A DNA stretch of 64,000 nt from Kribbella kalugense (lineage in GTDB: Bacteria > Actinomycetota > Actinomycetes > Propionibacteriales > Kribbellaceae). A program made the position numbers and the translations under genes. The stretch lies in assembly GCF_004365875.1 (NCBI RefSeq), contig NZ_SODF01000001.1, positions 434,001-498,000 on the forward strand. The letters are read 5' to 3'. The notes beneath the pieces are model-generated. The model ran no database searches and had not been told where the DNA came from. It saw nothing but the letters and a program-made list of their open reading frames with translations. This document shows, one piece after another, positions 8,638 through 18,263 of the stretch (position 1 is its first letter; every line of letters starts with the position of its first letter).

Positions 8638-9186
8638 GTGACGGTGACGTCTGTGCCGGAAGAGCGCCCGCCCGCGGTCGGGAACGTTGATCGCGATGCC
8701 GCTGTCGAGCGTGTTCAGGAGGCCTTCACCGGAGGGTTCCTGACGCACGAGGAGATGGACGATCGCCTCCACCAGGTGCTGTCCGCGAGGACTCGCCAGG
8801 ACCTCGAAGTCGCTGTCGCCGCGCTACCGGCCGAGGACCCGGGCCGGTCGGTGACCGTCGGCGCCTCCGCCGGCCGGATCGTCCGGCGCGGAGTCTGGCG
8901 GGTGCCGCGAACGCTCAAGGTCGAGTCCATGCACGGGCGGGCGCGGCTGGACCTGTCGCAAGCGATCTTCGAGCACGCGGCTGTCGACATCGTCCTCAAC
9001 GTCGTACACGGCGGTGTCAAGATCAAGCTGCCCCGCGACGCGGTCGTCGAGTTCGACGGAGTGCACACCGAGTGGAAGGACACCCGCTACCGGCCGGCGC
9101 GGAACTCTACCGGCCAAGGTCCACGGATCCGAATCACCGGCGTCATGGGCTTCGGCCGGCTGAAGATCCGGCACGCGAAGCGCTAG
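8638..9186 (+). CDS. DUF1707 domain-containing protein
   Basis: 182 residues from a GTG. Residues 15-67 are the DUF1707 (SHOCT-like) module: NVDRDAAVERVQEAFTGGFL, EEMDDRL, and LSARTRQDLEVAVAALP. The remainder (about 75-180) is a beta-rich repeat with a GGVKIKLPRDAVVEFDGV-like segment, similar to the C-terminal domain of cell-envelope stress proteins (LiaF-like). No membrane segment is visible, so it is probably cytoplasmic or peripheral. Function is not established. Its stop overlaps the convergent lipoprotein stop by 4 bp. Confidence 0.85.
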   Translation: MTVTSVPEERPPAVGNVDRDAAVERVQEAFTGGFLTHEEMDDRLHQVLSARTRQDLEVAVAALPAEDPGRSVTVGASAGRIVRRGVWRVPRTLKVESMHGRARLDLSQAIFEHAAVDIVLNVVHGGVKIKLPRDAVVEFDGVHTEWKDTRYRPARNSTGQGPRIRITGVMGFGRLKIRHAKR

Positions 9187-10319
9187 ACCGCGGCTGAGAT
9201 CGTTTCTGTGTACGTCGGGGTGCTCGCGAGGTAGGCCGCTTCGACGTACACCGTGTTGTCCTGGCACGTCATCGGAGTCAGGGCGACTCCGGGCTTGGCG
9301 GCGTACATCCGTTGTGGGGTGGGGATTCCCGGACGCCAGCGGATGATCTGGTAGGTCTCCTCGCCAGTAGCGCTGACGGTGCGGGTCTCCCAGAGGATCC
9401 AGTTGCCGCAGGCAAGAATGGTGTCGGTGACGACCGGGCCGAGCGGACGGGCGGGGGAGTCGCCGGACTCGCGGACGTACGCCTTGCTCTGGTACTGGTC
9501 GGGATCGGACGCGCCGACTTCGGACCACACTGTTGCGCCACGCAACGAGGCGCCGCTCCACTGGATGCAATTGGTTGCTGCTGGCACCGGAGTCGCCGCA
9601 CCACCGGACAGGGGAGCGGCGAGGACGCGCTTGCACCGGCGTGCGGTCTCGGGCGCGACGATCTCGCTGAACGTGACGGTGTCGGCCGACACGACCGGGT
9701 CGGCGATGTAGCCGGGGGCGGCGACGCAGGTGACGGGCCGGAACTTGAGGGTCGCCAGGTCGGCCACGATCAGGCAGGAGCGGTTCTTCGCGTCGGTGGA
9801 GCTGTAGGCGAAGGTTCCGTCGTACGCGCCGATCTCGGGCTCGGAGACCGACGGGAGTGAAGTGAGGGCCGCGGCCTTGCCGGTGGTCAGGTCGTAGCGG
9901 AGCACCTTGATCTGTGGGTCCGGGCCGTCGGAGCGGATGTCCTCGATCAGGGCCCAGTGGTCGTCGATGACGACGGGGGACTGGGCGACGAACCCGGCTG
10001 CGGGGACGTGCCGGATCGCGACCTTCTTGCTGGTGCGGTCGGTGATCGTCGTCGTACCGGCCTCGTCGCTACCGCGGGTCACGACGTACTTGCGTTGCTG
10101 GGTGACGAGATGTTGGCCGTCGACCGGTTGCCGCAGCACGTTCGCCCAGACCGGGATCGCCGTACCGTCGTCCGTCGGCCGGCCCGGGGAAGTTGGGCTG
10201 ACCGACGGCTTCGGTGTTGGCGTGGGGCTCGGGGTCGGGCCGGCGTCCTTCGAGGTGGACGAGCAGCCGGCCAGGAGCAGGACGAGAAGGGTGCCTGCGG
10301 CAACCGTACGACGACGCAT
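9183..10319 (-). CDS. Putative lipoprotein, beta-propeller-like
   Basis: 378 residues. The N-terminus MRRRTVAAGTLLVLLLAGC is a lipoprotein signal with an LLAGC lipobox at about residues 15-19, followed by a low-complexity Ser/Thr/Pro linker (residues 20-48). The rest is beta-rich with repeated blade-like stretches (DDHWALIED, GTFAYSST, GNWILWETRT), suggesting a surface-anchored beta-propeller. No catalytic motif is visible and I do not recognise a named family. It is separated by one base from the secreted C39-like gene upstream, so the two are probably co-expressed at the cell surface. Confidence 0.75.
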   Translation of the reverse strand: MRRRTVAAGTLLVLLLAGCSSTSKDAGPTPSPTPTPKPSVSPTSPGRPTDDGTAIPVWANVLRQPVDGQHLVTQQRKYVVTRGSDEAGTTTITDRTSKKVAIRHVPAAGFVAQSPVVIDDHWALIEDIRSDGPDPQIKVLRYDLTTGKAAALTSLPSVSEPEIGAYDGTFAYSSTDAKNRSCLIVADLATLKFRPVTCVAAPGYIADPVVSADTVTFSEIVAPETARRCKRVLAAPLSGGAATPVPAATNCIQWSGASLRGATVWSEVGASDPDQYQSKAYVRESGDSPARPLGPVVTDTILACGNWILWETRTVSATGEETYQIIRWRPGIPTPQRMYAAKPGVALTPMTCQDNTVYVEAAYLASTPTYTETISAAV

Positions 10320-11654
10320 TTACAACCCGATGTTCTGGAAGGAGTTGGCCAGGGTCGCGTTGAACAGAGCGCTGGCCGGGATGTTCCGCGGACCGTCGGT
10401 GACGTTGCCGCGGCTGTTGAACCGGCGCTCGTTGAACACCTCGAAGATCGCGATCGTCCCGTTCGCCTTGTCGTAGCCGCGGCCGACCTGGTAGTGGCCG
10501 CTGTGGTTGAAGGCGAGGTACGGGAAGTACCGCTTGAGCAGCTGCACGTGCTCGATCACCGGGGCCTTGTAGACGCCGAGGTGCTTCTGGTGGACGGTGA
10601 AGAACGTCTGCGCGTTCCAGTCCGAGACGTTCTGTACGACGTACGTGCCGGCGGACTTCGGCCAGGCGGTCTTCACGTTGGTCTGCTTCACCATCGCCGA
10701 GATCGCCGTACCGCCGGTCGTCGAGCCGAGGTCCTTCGCCCACGACGCCTGGGTGTCCTTCTGGTTGTCGTCGGCCCAGTCGATCGACTGGAACGTCGCC
10801 GGACCACACCAGTACCCCTTCTCCTGCGAGGTCTGGAACCCCTTCATGATGTACGCCGAAGCCGGCGTCTTCACCGGCGCCGCCGGAGTAGCCGGCACCG
10901 GCACGGAGGGCCCAACGGTCGGCACAGTCCGAGTTGGCATCACAGTCGGCGTCGCCGTCGCGGTAGGTGTCGGCGCAGCGCTCGCCGCAGGCGCGCTGCC
11001 AGGCTCTGCCGGGTTCACCGGAGGTGTGTTGGCTGCAACTAGCTCGCGCAACTCCCGAGCTTTCTCGCGGCCGTTCCAGGCGGCCTGCATCTCGTCGAGT
11101 TCGGCGTTGACGCGGGTGCTCTTCGGCATCGCGGCGCGCTGGGCGACGAACGCGGCCGGCGTCAGATCACCGGTCGGAATGTCCTGCTCGACCCCGACGT
11201 CGCCCGCCGCACGCTGGCTCGGCGGGCTCACCAGCTCCTGCAGCTGAGCCCCCGTCGGAACCCGGTCGACGAACCCGAGCCCGAGGCAGTAGTTCTCCGT
11301 GTCGAGCTTGAAGCACCTGAGCATGGACTCGGCCTGCTCGGATTGGTCCGCGGACCGCACCTGCAGGTCACCAGGCGACGTATCAGTCACCTGCTTCACC
11401 ACCTCACTCCACGACCGCGCCGTCGGCTCAGCAACCGGCGTACTCGCGCTCGGCGTGCTCGTCGGCGTCGGCGTCGCAGAGGGCTCCGCAGTAGGAGCTG
11501 ACGTGGGTGCAACGGTCGGTGTCGTGGAAGCGGTCGTGCTGGGCGGCCCGGAGTACTCGGGCTCGCGTGGTTGGTAGGCCTGGGCAGTGAGGGGTGCCTG
11601 CGCAAGCAGTGCACCCAGGAGGATCAGAGTTGCCCCCCGTGCTGCAGTGAGCAT
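10320..11654 (-). CDS. Secreted C39-family-like (papain-fold) peptidase domain protein
   Basis: 444 residues from ATG 11654, preceded by GGGAGA 6 bases away. The open frame extends to 12215, but that part is antisense to def. A signal peptide (MLTAARGATLILLGALLAQAPLTAQA) is followed by a Pro/Thr/Ala linker, a helical region at about 85-200, a second low-complexity linker, and a C-terminal papain-like domain from about 260. That domain carries the catalytic pattern QEKGYWCGPAT (Cys) and HSGHYQVGRGYD (His), typical of C39-like cysteine peptidases. It is probably exported and acts on cell-wall or secreted peptides; the substrate is unknown. The lipoprotein gene follows directly. Confidence 0.75.
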   Translation of the reverse strand: MLTAARGATLILLGALLAQAPLTAQAYQPREPEYSGPPSTTASTTPTVAPTSAPTAEPSATPTPTSTPSASTPVAEPTARSWSEVVKQVTDTSPGDLQVRSADQSEQAESMLRCFKLDTENYCLGLGFVDRVPTGAQLQELVSPPSQRAAGDVGVEQDIPTGDLTPAAFVAQRAAMPKSTRVNAELDEMQAAWNGREKARELRELVAANTPPVNPAEPGSAPAASAAPTPTATATPTVMPTRTVPTVGPSVPVPATPAAPVKTPASAYIMKGFQTSQEKGYWCGPATFQSIDWADDNQKDTQASWAKDLGSTTGGTAISAMVKQTNVKTAWPKSAGTYVVQNVSDWNAQTFFTVHQKHLGVYKAPVIEHVQLLKRYFPYLAFNHSGHYQVGRGYDKANGTIAIFEVFNERRFNSRGNVTDGPRNIPASALFNATLANSFQNIGL

Positions 11655-11813
11655 TGGGTCTCCCGAGCGGCGTGTGACGGCAGTGACTGAGGGTACGCCT
11701 GAGACCACAGTACGTGCTTGGGGCAACAATGTGGAGGGGCCTCCCGCCGGAATCCTGCCGACGAGCCAACTAGACTTGCGCGGTCGGTGCCCGTGAAACG
11801 CTGTGGAGTGTCT

Positions 11814-12362
11814 GTGTCGGTCCAACCCATCCGCCTGTTCGGCGACCCCGTGCTGATCACGAAGGCCGAGCTGGTCGTCGACTTCGACGCCGAGCTCCGC
11901 CGCCTGGTCGCCGACCTCACCGACACCATGCAGGACGCGCCCGGATCCGGCCTGGCCGCGCCGCAGATCGGGGTCGGCCTGCGCGTGTTCACGTACCACG
12001 TCGAGGGCGAGCTCGGGCACCTGATCAACCCCGAACTGTCGCTGTCGGTCGACGAGCAGCTCGGTCCCGAGGGCTGCCTCTCGATCCCCGGCCTGACGTT
12101 CGACTGCCGCCGGGCCCAGTCCGTGATCGCCAAGGGCTTCAACATGTACGGCGACCCGGTGGTGATCGAGGGCTCGGACCTGCTCGCCCGCTGCATCCAG
12201 CACGAGACCGACCACCTCGACGGCGTCCTGTTCGTCGACCGGCTCGACCGCGAGACCCGCAAAGAGGCGATGAAGGCGATCCGCGAGGCCGAATGGTCCG
12301 GTCTGACCGGCTCACCACAGATCAAGGTCTCGCCCCACCCCACGAACGGATTCGGTCTGTGA
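11814..12362 (+). CDS. def: Peptide deformylase
   Basis: 182 residues. Removes the formyl group from the N-terminal methionine of new proteins. All three family motifs are intact: [11 protein letters not shown] (motif I), EGCLSIPG (motif II, with the metal-binding Cys), and QHETDHLDG (motif III, HExxH). Several in-frame GTG codons precede the core; I chose 11814 ([12 protein letters not shown]) because GGAG lies five bases upstream. The TGA overlaps the fmt GTG start by 4 bp, giving the classical def-fmt-rsmB order. Confidence 0.96.
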   Translation: MSVQPIRLFGDPVLITKAELVVDFDAELRRLVADLTDTMQDAPGSGLAAPQIGVGLRVFTYHVEGELGHLINPELSLSVDEQLGPEGCLSIPGLTFDCRRAQSVIAKGFNMYGDPVVIEGSDLLARCIQHETDHLDGVLFVDRLDRETRKEAMKAIREAEWSGLTGSPQIKVSPHPTNGFGL

Positions 12363-13300
12363 GAGTCGTCTTCGCCGGTACGCCGGAACCCGCAGTCACC
12401 GCGCTCGAGGCGATCGTTGCCAGCCGCCACGAACTCGTCGGCGTCGTCACCCGGCCGGACGCGCCGGCCGGACGCGGCCGCAAGCTGGTCGCCTCGCCGG
12501 TCGCGCAGTACGCCGAGGAGCTCGGCGGGATCGAGATCCTGAAGCCGGTGAAGCCGAGCGATCCCGAGTTCCTGGCCCGGATGCGGGAGATCGCGCCGGA
12601 CTGCTGCCCGGTCGTCGCGTACGGCGGGTTGCTGCCGCAGGCCGCGCTCGACATCCCGCAGTACGGCTGGATCAACCTGCACTTCTCGGTGCTGCCCGCG
12701 TGGCGTGGGGCCGCTCCGGTGCAGCACTCGATCATCGCGGGCGACGACGTCACCGGCGCGAGCACGTTCCGGATCGTGAAGGCGCTCGACGCCGGCCCGG
12801 TGTTCGGCATACTGACCGAGCCGATCGGGCCGACCGACACGGCGGGCGACCTGCTGCACCGGCTGGCGGTGTCGGGTTCGAAGCTTCTCGTCGACACGTT
12901 GGACGGGGTCGAGGCCGGCGTACTGGAAGCGCGGGAGCAGCCGGACGACGGCGTGTCGCTGGCGCCGAAGCTCACCGTCGAGGACGCCGAGCTGGATCTG
13001 ACCGCGCCTGCGCAGCGGGTGGATCGGCTGGTTCGTGGCTGCAACCCGGCGCCGGGGGCGTGGACCACGTTCCGTGGCGAGCGGTTGAAGGTGCTTGCCG
13101 TCCGGCTGACCGACGAGGACCTGAAGCCAGGCGAGCTGCAGGCAACGAAGTCGAGCGTCAAGGTCGGGACCGGCAGCAAGGCGCTCGAGTTGGTCACAGT
13201 GCAGCCGCAAGGCAAGAAGCCGATGGCTGCGGCCGACTGGGCCCGCGGTATCCGCCTCATCGACGAGGACCGGCTGGGACCGTCGAGTGAGCGAGCGTAG
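12359..13300 (+). CDS. fmt: Methionyl-tRNA formyltransferase
   Basis: 313 residues from a GTG that overlaps the def stop (GTGA). It transfers a formyl group from 10-formyl-tetrahydrofolate to initiator Met-tRNA. The N-terminal Rossmann start [13 protein letters not shown], the basic loop [11 protein letters not shown], and the catalytic region [20 protein letters not shown] (about residues 102-121) are all present. The C-terminal OB-fold domain begins near residue 205 ([11 protein letters not shown]). The reading upstream of 12359 is a shadow of def. A short repeat follows before rsmB. Confidence 0.97.
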   Translation: MRVVFAGTPEPAVTALEAIVASRHELVGVVTRPDAPAGRGRKLVASPVAQYAEELGGIEILKPVKPSDPEFLARMREIAPDCCPVVAYGGLLPQAALDIPQYGWINLHFSVLPAWRGAAPVQHSIIAGDDVTGASTFRIVKALDAGPVFGILTEPIGPTDTAGDLLHRLAVSGSKLLVDTLDGVEAGVLEAREQPDDGVSLAPKLTVEDAELDLTAPAQRVDRLVRGCNPAPGAWTTFRGERLKVLAVRLTDEDLKPGELQATKSSVKVGTGSKALELVTVQPQGKKPMAAADWARGIRLIDEDRLGPSSERA

Positions 13301-13357
13301 CGAGTGAACCAAAAGCACAGCAGTGTTGTCGCTCACGCCGGAACCGAGCGTAGCGAG
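13287..13357 (+). repeat. GAGCGTAGCGAG repeat pair with inverted GTGAGCGA/TCGCTCAC
   Basis: The 12-mer GAGCGTAGCGAG occurs twice, at 13293-13304 (inside the last fmt codons) and 13346-13357 (just before the rsmB start). GTGAGCGA (13287-13294) is the inverse of TCGCTCAC (13329-13336), so the fmt-rsmB junction can fold. Short GAGCG-type repeats like this recur in many actinobacterial genomes; the role is unknown. Confidence 0.5.
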
Positions 13358-13365
13358 GTGGAGGC

Positions 13366-14778
13366 GTGAGTGACCGGTCGCCGCGTAATCGCGCGCCGCA
13401 GCTCAAGGCGGACCCAGTCCGGCGGGTTGCATACAAGGTCATCCGTCAGGTCACAGCCGAGGGCGGGTACGCGAACCTCGTGCTCAACAAGGCACTCCGC
13501 GACGCCCGCCTGTCTGGTCGCGACGCCGCCTTCTGCACCGAACTCGTCCACGGCACACTCCGCTGGCAAGGCACGTACGACGCGTTCCTCGCGCGCAGCG
13601 TCTCCCGTCCGCTCGCTGATCTCGACCCGGAGCTGCTCGACCTGCTCCGGCTCGGCGCGCATCAGCTGCTCAACATGCGAGTCGACTCGTACGCTGCCGT
13701 GAACGAGATGGTCACCCTGACCCGATCCGAACTCGGTCAGAAACGCACCGGCCTGGTCAACGCCGTACTCCGGAAGATCAGCCAACGCACATTGGATCAA
13801 TGGATCTCCACGGTGGCGCCCACACCGGAGGAAGACCTGCTTGGCTTCCTGGCGGTCGCGGACGCGCATCCACGCTGGGTCATCGATGCTTTCGACCGCG
13901 CTCTCACCGATGGACCTGGTGCTGCCCCGCCGGGTGAGGCAGTGCGCGAGCTCGAGCGGTTGCTTGCCGCTGACAACGATCCTCCCCGGGTGACGCTTGC
14001 CGCCCGGCCCGGTCTGGCTGACTTGGACGAGTTGGTCGCGGCCGGTGCGACGCCTGCTCGATGGTCGCCGTACGGCGCTGTGCTCGAGGGCGGCGGCGAT
14101 CCCGGACGGATCGAGGCGGTTGCCACCGGGCGAGCCGGCGTACAGGACGAGGGGTCGCAGCTCGTCGCGATCGCGCTCGCGTCCGCGAAGGTGGACGGAG
14201 ACGACACGCAGTGGCTCGATCTGTGTGCCGGGCCAGGCGGGAAGTCGGCGCTGCTTGCGGCGCTCGTTCAGCAGCGTGACGGACAGCTGACCGCTGTCGA
14301 GCCGCTCAAGCATCGGGCGGAGCTGGTGCGCTCCAACCTGCGGGCGATCCCCGGCGACCACAAGGTGCTGGTGGGGGACGGGACCAAGCCGACCTGGCCG
14401 GCCGGTTCGTTCGACCGGGTGCTGGCCGACGTGCCCTGCAGCGGACTCGGTGCGCTCCGGCGCCGTCCGGAAGCCCGCTGGCGTCGTACGCCGGAAGACG
14501 TCGTGGAACTGCGGCCGCTCCAAGAGGCCCTGCTCGACTCCGCGATCACGTCGGTCCGGCCGGGCGGAGTGGTCGCGTACGTCACGTGCTCGCCCCATCC
14601 CGACGAGACCCGCGCCGTGGTCGACGCCGTCCTGAGCCGCCGCGACGACGCGTCGCTCGAGGACGCGCGGCCGCTGTTCCCCGACGTACCGGATCTGGGC
14701 GAGGGTCCTGATGTCCAGCTGTGGCCGCATGTGCACGGCACCGACGCGATGTATCTGGCGCTGGTACGACGGTCATAA
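13366..14778 (+). CDS. rsmB: 16S rRNA (cytosine967-C5)-methyltransferase
   Basis: 470 residues from a GTG preceded by GGAGG-like sequence. It methylates C967 of 16S rRNA with SAM. An N-terminal NusB-like RNA-binding domain (about 20-145; AYKVIRQVTAEGGYANLVLNKA, FCTELVHGTLRW) precedes the Rossmann methyltransferase domain. Motif I is LDLCAGPGGKS near residue 284; motif IV DVPCSGLGALRRRPE near 355 and motif VI YVTCSPHPDE near 407 carry the two conserved cysteines. It is the last gene of the def-fmt-rsmB group. The rpe/ribD genes often found next in actinobacteria are not here. Confidence 0.96.
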   Translation: MSDRSPRNRAPQLKADPVRRVAYKVIRQVTAEGGYANLVLNKALRDARLSGRDAAFCTELVHGTLRWQGTYDAFLARSVSRPLADLDPELLDLLRLGAHQLLNMRVDSYAAVNEMVTLTRSELGQKRTGLVNAVLRKISQRTLDQWISTVAPTPEEDLLGFLAVADAHPRWVIDAFDRALTDGPGAAPPGEAVRELERLLAADNDPPRVTLAARPGLADLDELVAAGATPARWSPYGAVLEGGGDPGRIEAVATGRAGVQDEGSQLVAIALASAKVDGDDTQWLDLCAGPGGKSALLAALVQQRDGQLTAVEPLKHRAELVRSNLRAIPGDHKVLVGDGTKPTWPAGSFDRVLADVPCSGLGALRRRPEARWRRTPEDVVELRPLQEALLDSAITSVRPGGVVAYVTCSPHPDETRAVVDAVLSRRDDASLEDARPLFPDVPDLGEGPDVQLWPHVHGTDAMYLALVRRS

Positions 14779-14826
14779 TCCGGACCTGCTGTCAGGTGCT
14801 ATGGGTCGAACGGTCATGATGGTGAG

Positions 14827-15819
14827 GTGACAACGACCGCCATCCGTCCCGCCGCCTCGACCCGACAGCATCACGTCGTCGGTCTCGTATCGGCCTTCGG
14901 GATCGGCATGCTGGTCGCGGTCCAGTCGCGGCTGAACGGCGAGCTCGGCGGCATCCTGGGTGATGGCATCCCGGCCGCGCTGATCTCATTCGGCACCGGA
15001 CTGCTGATCCTGCTGGTCGCGACGGCATTGGTACCGCCGGTCCGGCGCGCGCTCGGCAGGGTCTGGCGCACCATCAGGACGCCGATGCGTGGGTACGGCG
15101 GTCTGCGCTGGTGGCAGTGTCTCGGCGGACTCGCGGGCGCCTTCCTCGTCGCAACTCAGTCGATCACGGTCTCGGTGATCGGCGTCGCGGTGTTCCTGGT
15201 CGCAGGTGTGGCCGGGCAGGCGATCAGCAGCCTGGTGGTGGACCGGCTCGGGTTCGGTCCGGCCGGCCCGCAGCCGCTCACCGCGATACGCGTCGTCGGT
15301 GCACTGATCGCGCTGGGCGCGGTCGCGTTGGCGGTGTCGGGGCAGTTGAGTCACCCGAACGGTCTGCTGCTGGCGGTCCTGCCCGCGATCGGTGGTGTCG
15401 GCACCGCGGTGCAGCAGGCCATCAACGGGCGGGTCGCACGGACCGCGTCCCCCGACGCGTACGGCGCGGTCGCGGCCGGGGTGGTCAACTTCCTGGTCGG
15501 ATTCGCCGCGCTGCTCGTCGTCTTCCTGATCGATCTCGCGTTTCGCGGCGCGCCCCGGCATCTGCCGAGCGAGCCTTGGCTGTACTTCGGTGGCGCGTGC
15601 GGCGTGATCTTCATCAGCGCCGCGGCCGCCGTGGTCCGAGTGGTCGGCGTCTTCGTGCTCGGCCTCGGTACGATCGCCGGCCAACTGATCGCGAGCCTGT
15701 TCATCGACATCTTCCTGCCGGTCGCAGACAAGCCAATCACCACGCCGGTCGTCGCCGGCACCCTCCTCGCCCTCGTCGCCGTGGCGGTCGCCGCCGTCCC
15801 CAACCTCCGTCGCAGCTGA
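14827..15819 (+). CDS. DMT-family transporter, YdcZ/DUF606 type (duplicated domain)
   Basis: 330 residues from GTG 14827, with ten or so hydrophobic helices and very few charged residues. Two YdcZ-like halves are visible, starting at about residue 15 (HHVVGLVSAFGIGMLVAVQSRLNGELG) and about residue 185 (AVLPAIGGVGTAVQQAINGRVA). The pattern Q-x-x-x-N-G at the start of each half is diagnostic of the family. It is a predicted inner-membrane small-molecule transporter of unknown substrate. A small ACCTG-CTGT-CAGGT hairpin lies between rsmB and this gene. Confidence 0.88.
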   Translation: MTTTAIRPAASTRQHHVVGLVSAFGIGMLVAVQSRLNGELGGILGDGIPAALISFGTGLLILLVATALVPPVRRALGRVWRTIRTPMRGYGGLRWWQCLGGLAGAFLVATQSITVSVIGVAVFLVAGVAGQAISSLVVDRLGFGPAGPQPLTAIRVVGALIALGAVALAVSGQLSHPNGLLLAVLPAIGGVGTAVQQAINGRVARTASPDAYGAVAAGVVNFLVGFAALLVVFLIDLAFRGAPRHLPSEPWLYFGGACGVIFISAAAAVVRVVGVFVLGLGTIAGQLIASLFIDIFLPVADKPITTPVVAGTLLALVAVAVAAVPNLRRS

Positions 15820-15938
15820 TCCGATGGCTGGGCGGACCTCCGCCACTCATCAACCGCGCGCCGTCGACGCGGCTCACGCTCAGCAAGCGGCGGATGCCGC
15901 CCATCGGCGGGGGTTGGTGAGTGACGCAGGTCCGCAGG

Positions 15939-16910
15939 TCAGGTGACCGCCGGTGCCTCGGCTGGGACGACTGGCTTGCGGCGGAGTGGGCGGAGGACGC
16001 CCTGGGAGACGGCTACGCCGAGTAGGACGATCAGGCCGCCGACCGGTTGGTACCAGGTGAGGTGTTCGTGCAGGACGATGACGCCGACCAGGATCGAGAA
16101 GACCGGCATCAGGTACGTCACCATCGACGAGCGGCTGGCGCCGATCAGCCGGATGTTGCGCATGTTCAGGACGAACGCGAGACCGCTTCCGAGCGCACCC
16201 AGCGCGAGAACGCTCAGCACCACCTCGATCGACAGCGACCACGGCGCGGGCGGCGCCTGGCCGGTGACGATCGGCGCGACGACGGCCAGCTGAACAGTTG
16301 CGCACAGCAACAAGGTCGCGGACAGTGCCGTGCCGGACAACGTCGTACCGGCCAGGAATCGTTTCTGGTAAGGGATCGCGAGCCCGTAGAACATTGCCGC
16401 GAGCATGCACAGCGCCTGCCCGGTCAGGTCGGCACCGGCCTGCACCTGCCAGGCTCCGAGTACGACGAGCATGCCGGCGAACCCGATCAGCAGTCCGAGC
16501 CCGCGCTGCGCGGAGAACTTCTCGGTCCGGAAGATCAGCACCGCGATCGGCAGCACGATCAGCGGAGTGATCCCGTTCCAGATGCCGGCCAGCAGGGACG
16601 GGATGTGCTCCTCGCCGTACCCGAACAGCGTCCACGGGATCGCCGACCCGATCGCTCCGGCGACGAACGAGTGCGCCCAGATCCGCGGATCGCGCGGCAG
16701 CGCCTCGCGCTTCGCGACCAGGATCGCGAGCAGTACGACGGACCCCGCGATCACCCGCCCGAGGGCCAGGTAGAGCGGCGGCAGTTCGCGGACGCCGATC
16801 GAGATGAAGAGGAAGCTGCAGCCCCAGATGGCGGCCAGGGCCAGCATCACCGGAAGCCAGGCCCGCACCGGGGCCTTGTCAGGAGTCGTAACCGTGCTCA
16901 CTCCTGACAT
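15939..16910 (-). CDS. EamA-family (DMT) transporter
   Basis: 323 residues with ten predicted membrane helices in two EamA repeats: residues about 18-145 (LAAIWGCSFLFISIGVRELPPLYLALGRVIAGSV) and about 165-305 (ALCMLAAMFYGLAIPYQKRFL, then SSMVTYLMPVFSILVGVIVLHEHLTWYQPVGGLIVLLGV). The conserved PV-F-x-LxGxxxLxE motif in the ninth helix region is clear. It is probably a metabolite exporter; substrate unknown. It is convergent with the YdcZ gene and divergent from the class V aminotransferase gene. Confidence 0.9.
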   Translation of the reverse strand: MSGVSTVTTPDKAPVRAWLPVMLALAAIWGCSFLFISIGVRELPPLYLALGRVIAGSVVLLAILVAKREALPRDPRIWAHSFVAGAIGSAIPWTLFGYGEEHIPSLLAGIWNGITPLIVLPIAVLIFRTEKFSAQRGLGLLIGFAGMLVVLGAWQVQAGADLTGQALCMLAAMFYGLAIPYQKRFLAGTTLSGTALSATLLLCATVQLAVVAPIVTGQAPPAPWSLSIEVVLSVLALGALGSGLAFVLNMRNIRLIGASRSSMVTYLMPVFSILVGVIVLHEHLTWYQPVGGLIVLLGVAVSQGVLRPLRRKPVVPAEAPAVT

Positions 16911-17013
16911 CCTGCACTACCTCACCGACAACCTGGAGATTTTTGTCTGCATTCGGGCAAGAGGCGGTGAGTAATGGACAGCACATAGCGGTGGGTGTCA
17001 GGAGCGAGAGAGG

Positions 17014-18228
17014 ATGACGCTCATGGGTGCCTTCGAGGTGGTGGCGGTTCGGAAGCAGTTCCCGGCGCTGGACGAGGGGGCGGCGCACTTCGACGGGCCG
17101 GGTGGTTCGCAGACCCCGCAGGTGGTCGCCGACGCGGTGGCGAGGACGATGACCTCGGCGCTGGCCAACCGCGGTCAGCTGACCGCCGCTGAGCGCCGTG
17201 CGGACGAGATCGTCGTCGGCGCCCGCGAGGCGATGGCCGAGCTGCTCGGCACGACCGCGCAGGGGATCGTGTTCGGCCGGAGCATGACTCAGCTGACGTA
17301 CGACTTCTCCCGCACTCTTGCCAAGACCTGGTCTGCCGGTGACGAGGTGATCGTCACGCGTCTCGATCACGACGCGAACGTCCGCCCCTGGGTGCAGGCT
17401 GCCGAGGCTGCAGGTGCCACGATCAAGTGGCTCGGTTTCGACCCCGAGACCTCCGAGCTGGACGACCTCGCCCCACTGCTCACCGACCGCACTCGCCTGG
17501 TCGCGGTCACTGCCGCGTCCAACCTTCTCGGCACCCGCCCGGATACACAGAAGCTCGCCGATCAGGTCCACGCGGCCGGCGGCTTGATCTACGTCGACGG
17601 CGTCCACCTCACCGCGCACGCGCCGGTCGATGCCGGGTACGCCGACTTCTACGTCTGCTCGCCGTACAAGTTCTTCGGCCCGCACCTCGGTGTCCTGACT
17701 GCCGCGCCGGAGCTGCTCGAGACGCTCAGGCCCGACAAGCTCCTGCCGTCGTCGGACGTCGTACCGGAGCGGTTCGAGTTCGGCACGCTGCCGTACGAGC
17801 TGCTCGCCGGGACGACCGCGGCCGTCGACTTCCTCGCTAGCCTCGGCGGCGCCGGTGCCACCCGCCGCGAGCGACTCGTGAGCTCCCTCCAACTGGTCGA
17901 GGAGCACGAGGACAGCCTCAGAGATGACCTCGAGTCGCGCCTCGCGGCGATCCCCGAGATCACGCTCTACGGCCATGCGGCACGCCGTACGCCGACCCTG
18001 CTCTTCACCCTCGACGGTCACAGCCCGGCCGCCGTCTCTGAGCACCTCGCGAAGGCCGGAGTCAACGCTCCGGCGGGCTCGTTCTACGCCTACGAAGCGG
18101 CGCGCCACCTCGGTCTTGGCCCGGCCGGAGCGGTCCGCGCCGGCCTCGCGCCGTACACGGAGCAGTCGGACGTCGACCGGCTCGTGGCCGCCGTCACCGC
18201 CTTGACCACGGCGAGAGGGACTAACTAA
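17014..18228 (+). CDS. Cysteine desulfurase-like protein (aminotransferase class V fold)
   Basis: 404 residues; a PLP enzyme of the NifS/Csd superfamily, closest in pattern to the VC1184-like group. Visible are AAHFDGPGGSQTPQVVADAV at the N-terminus, the cofactor-binding aspartate in LIYVDGVHLTAHAP, and the Schiff-base lysine in YVCSPYKFFGPH at about residue 220. A clear active-site cysteine loop near the C-terminus is not seen, so a true cysteine desulfurase activity is uncertain. There is no neighbouring iron-sulfur assembly gene. It lies 35 bp before the glycosidase gene and might share its transcript. Confidence 0.85.
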   Translation: MTLMGAFEVVAVRKQFPALDEGAAHFDGPGGSQTPQVVADAVARTMTSALANRGQLTAAERRADEIVVGAREAMAELLGTTAQGIVFGRSMTQLTYDFSRTLAKTWSAGDEVIVTRLDHDANVRPWVQAAEAAGATIKWLGFDPETSELDDLAPLLTDRTRLVAVTAASNLLGTRPDTQKLADQVHAAGGLIYVDGVHLTAHAPVDAGYADFYVCSPYKFFGPHLGVLTAAPELLETLRPDKLLPSSDVVPERFEFGTLPYELLAGTTAAVDFLASLGGAGATRRERLVSSLQLVEEHEDSLRDDLESRLAAIPEITLYGHAARRTPTLLFTLDGHSPAAVSEHLAKAGVNAPAGSFYAYEAARHLGLGPAGAVRAGLAPYTEQSDVDRLVAAVTALTTARGTN

Positions 18229-18263
18229 AGTCTGTGGGGAAATTAATTCGCCCGAGGAGCCAG

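Noticed and set aside
18220..18263. AT-rich ACTAACTAAAGT stretch before the GH-D glycosidase as a ROK operator
   Set aside because: It resembles one half-site of the 51.8 kb operator, but no inverted partner could be found, so it is not listed as a site.
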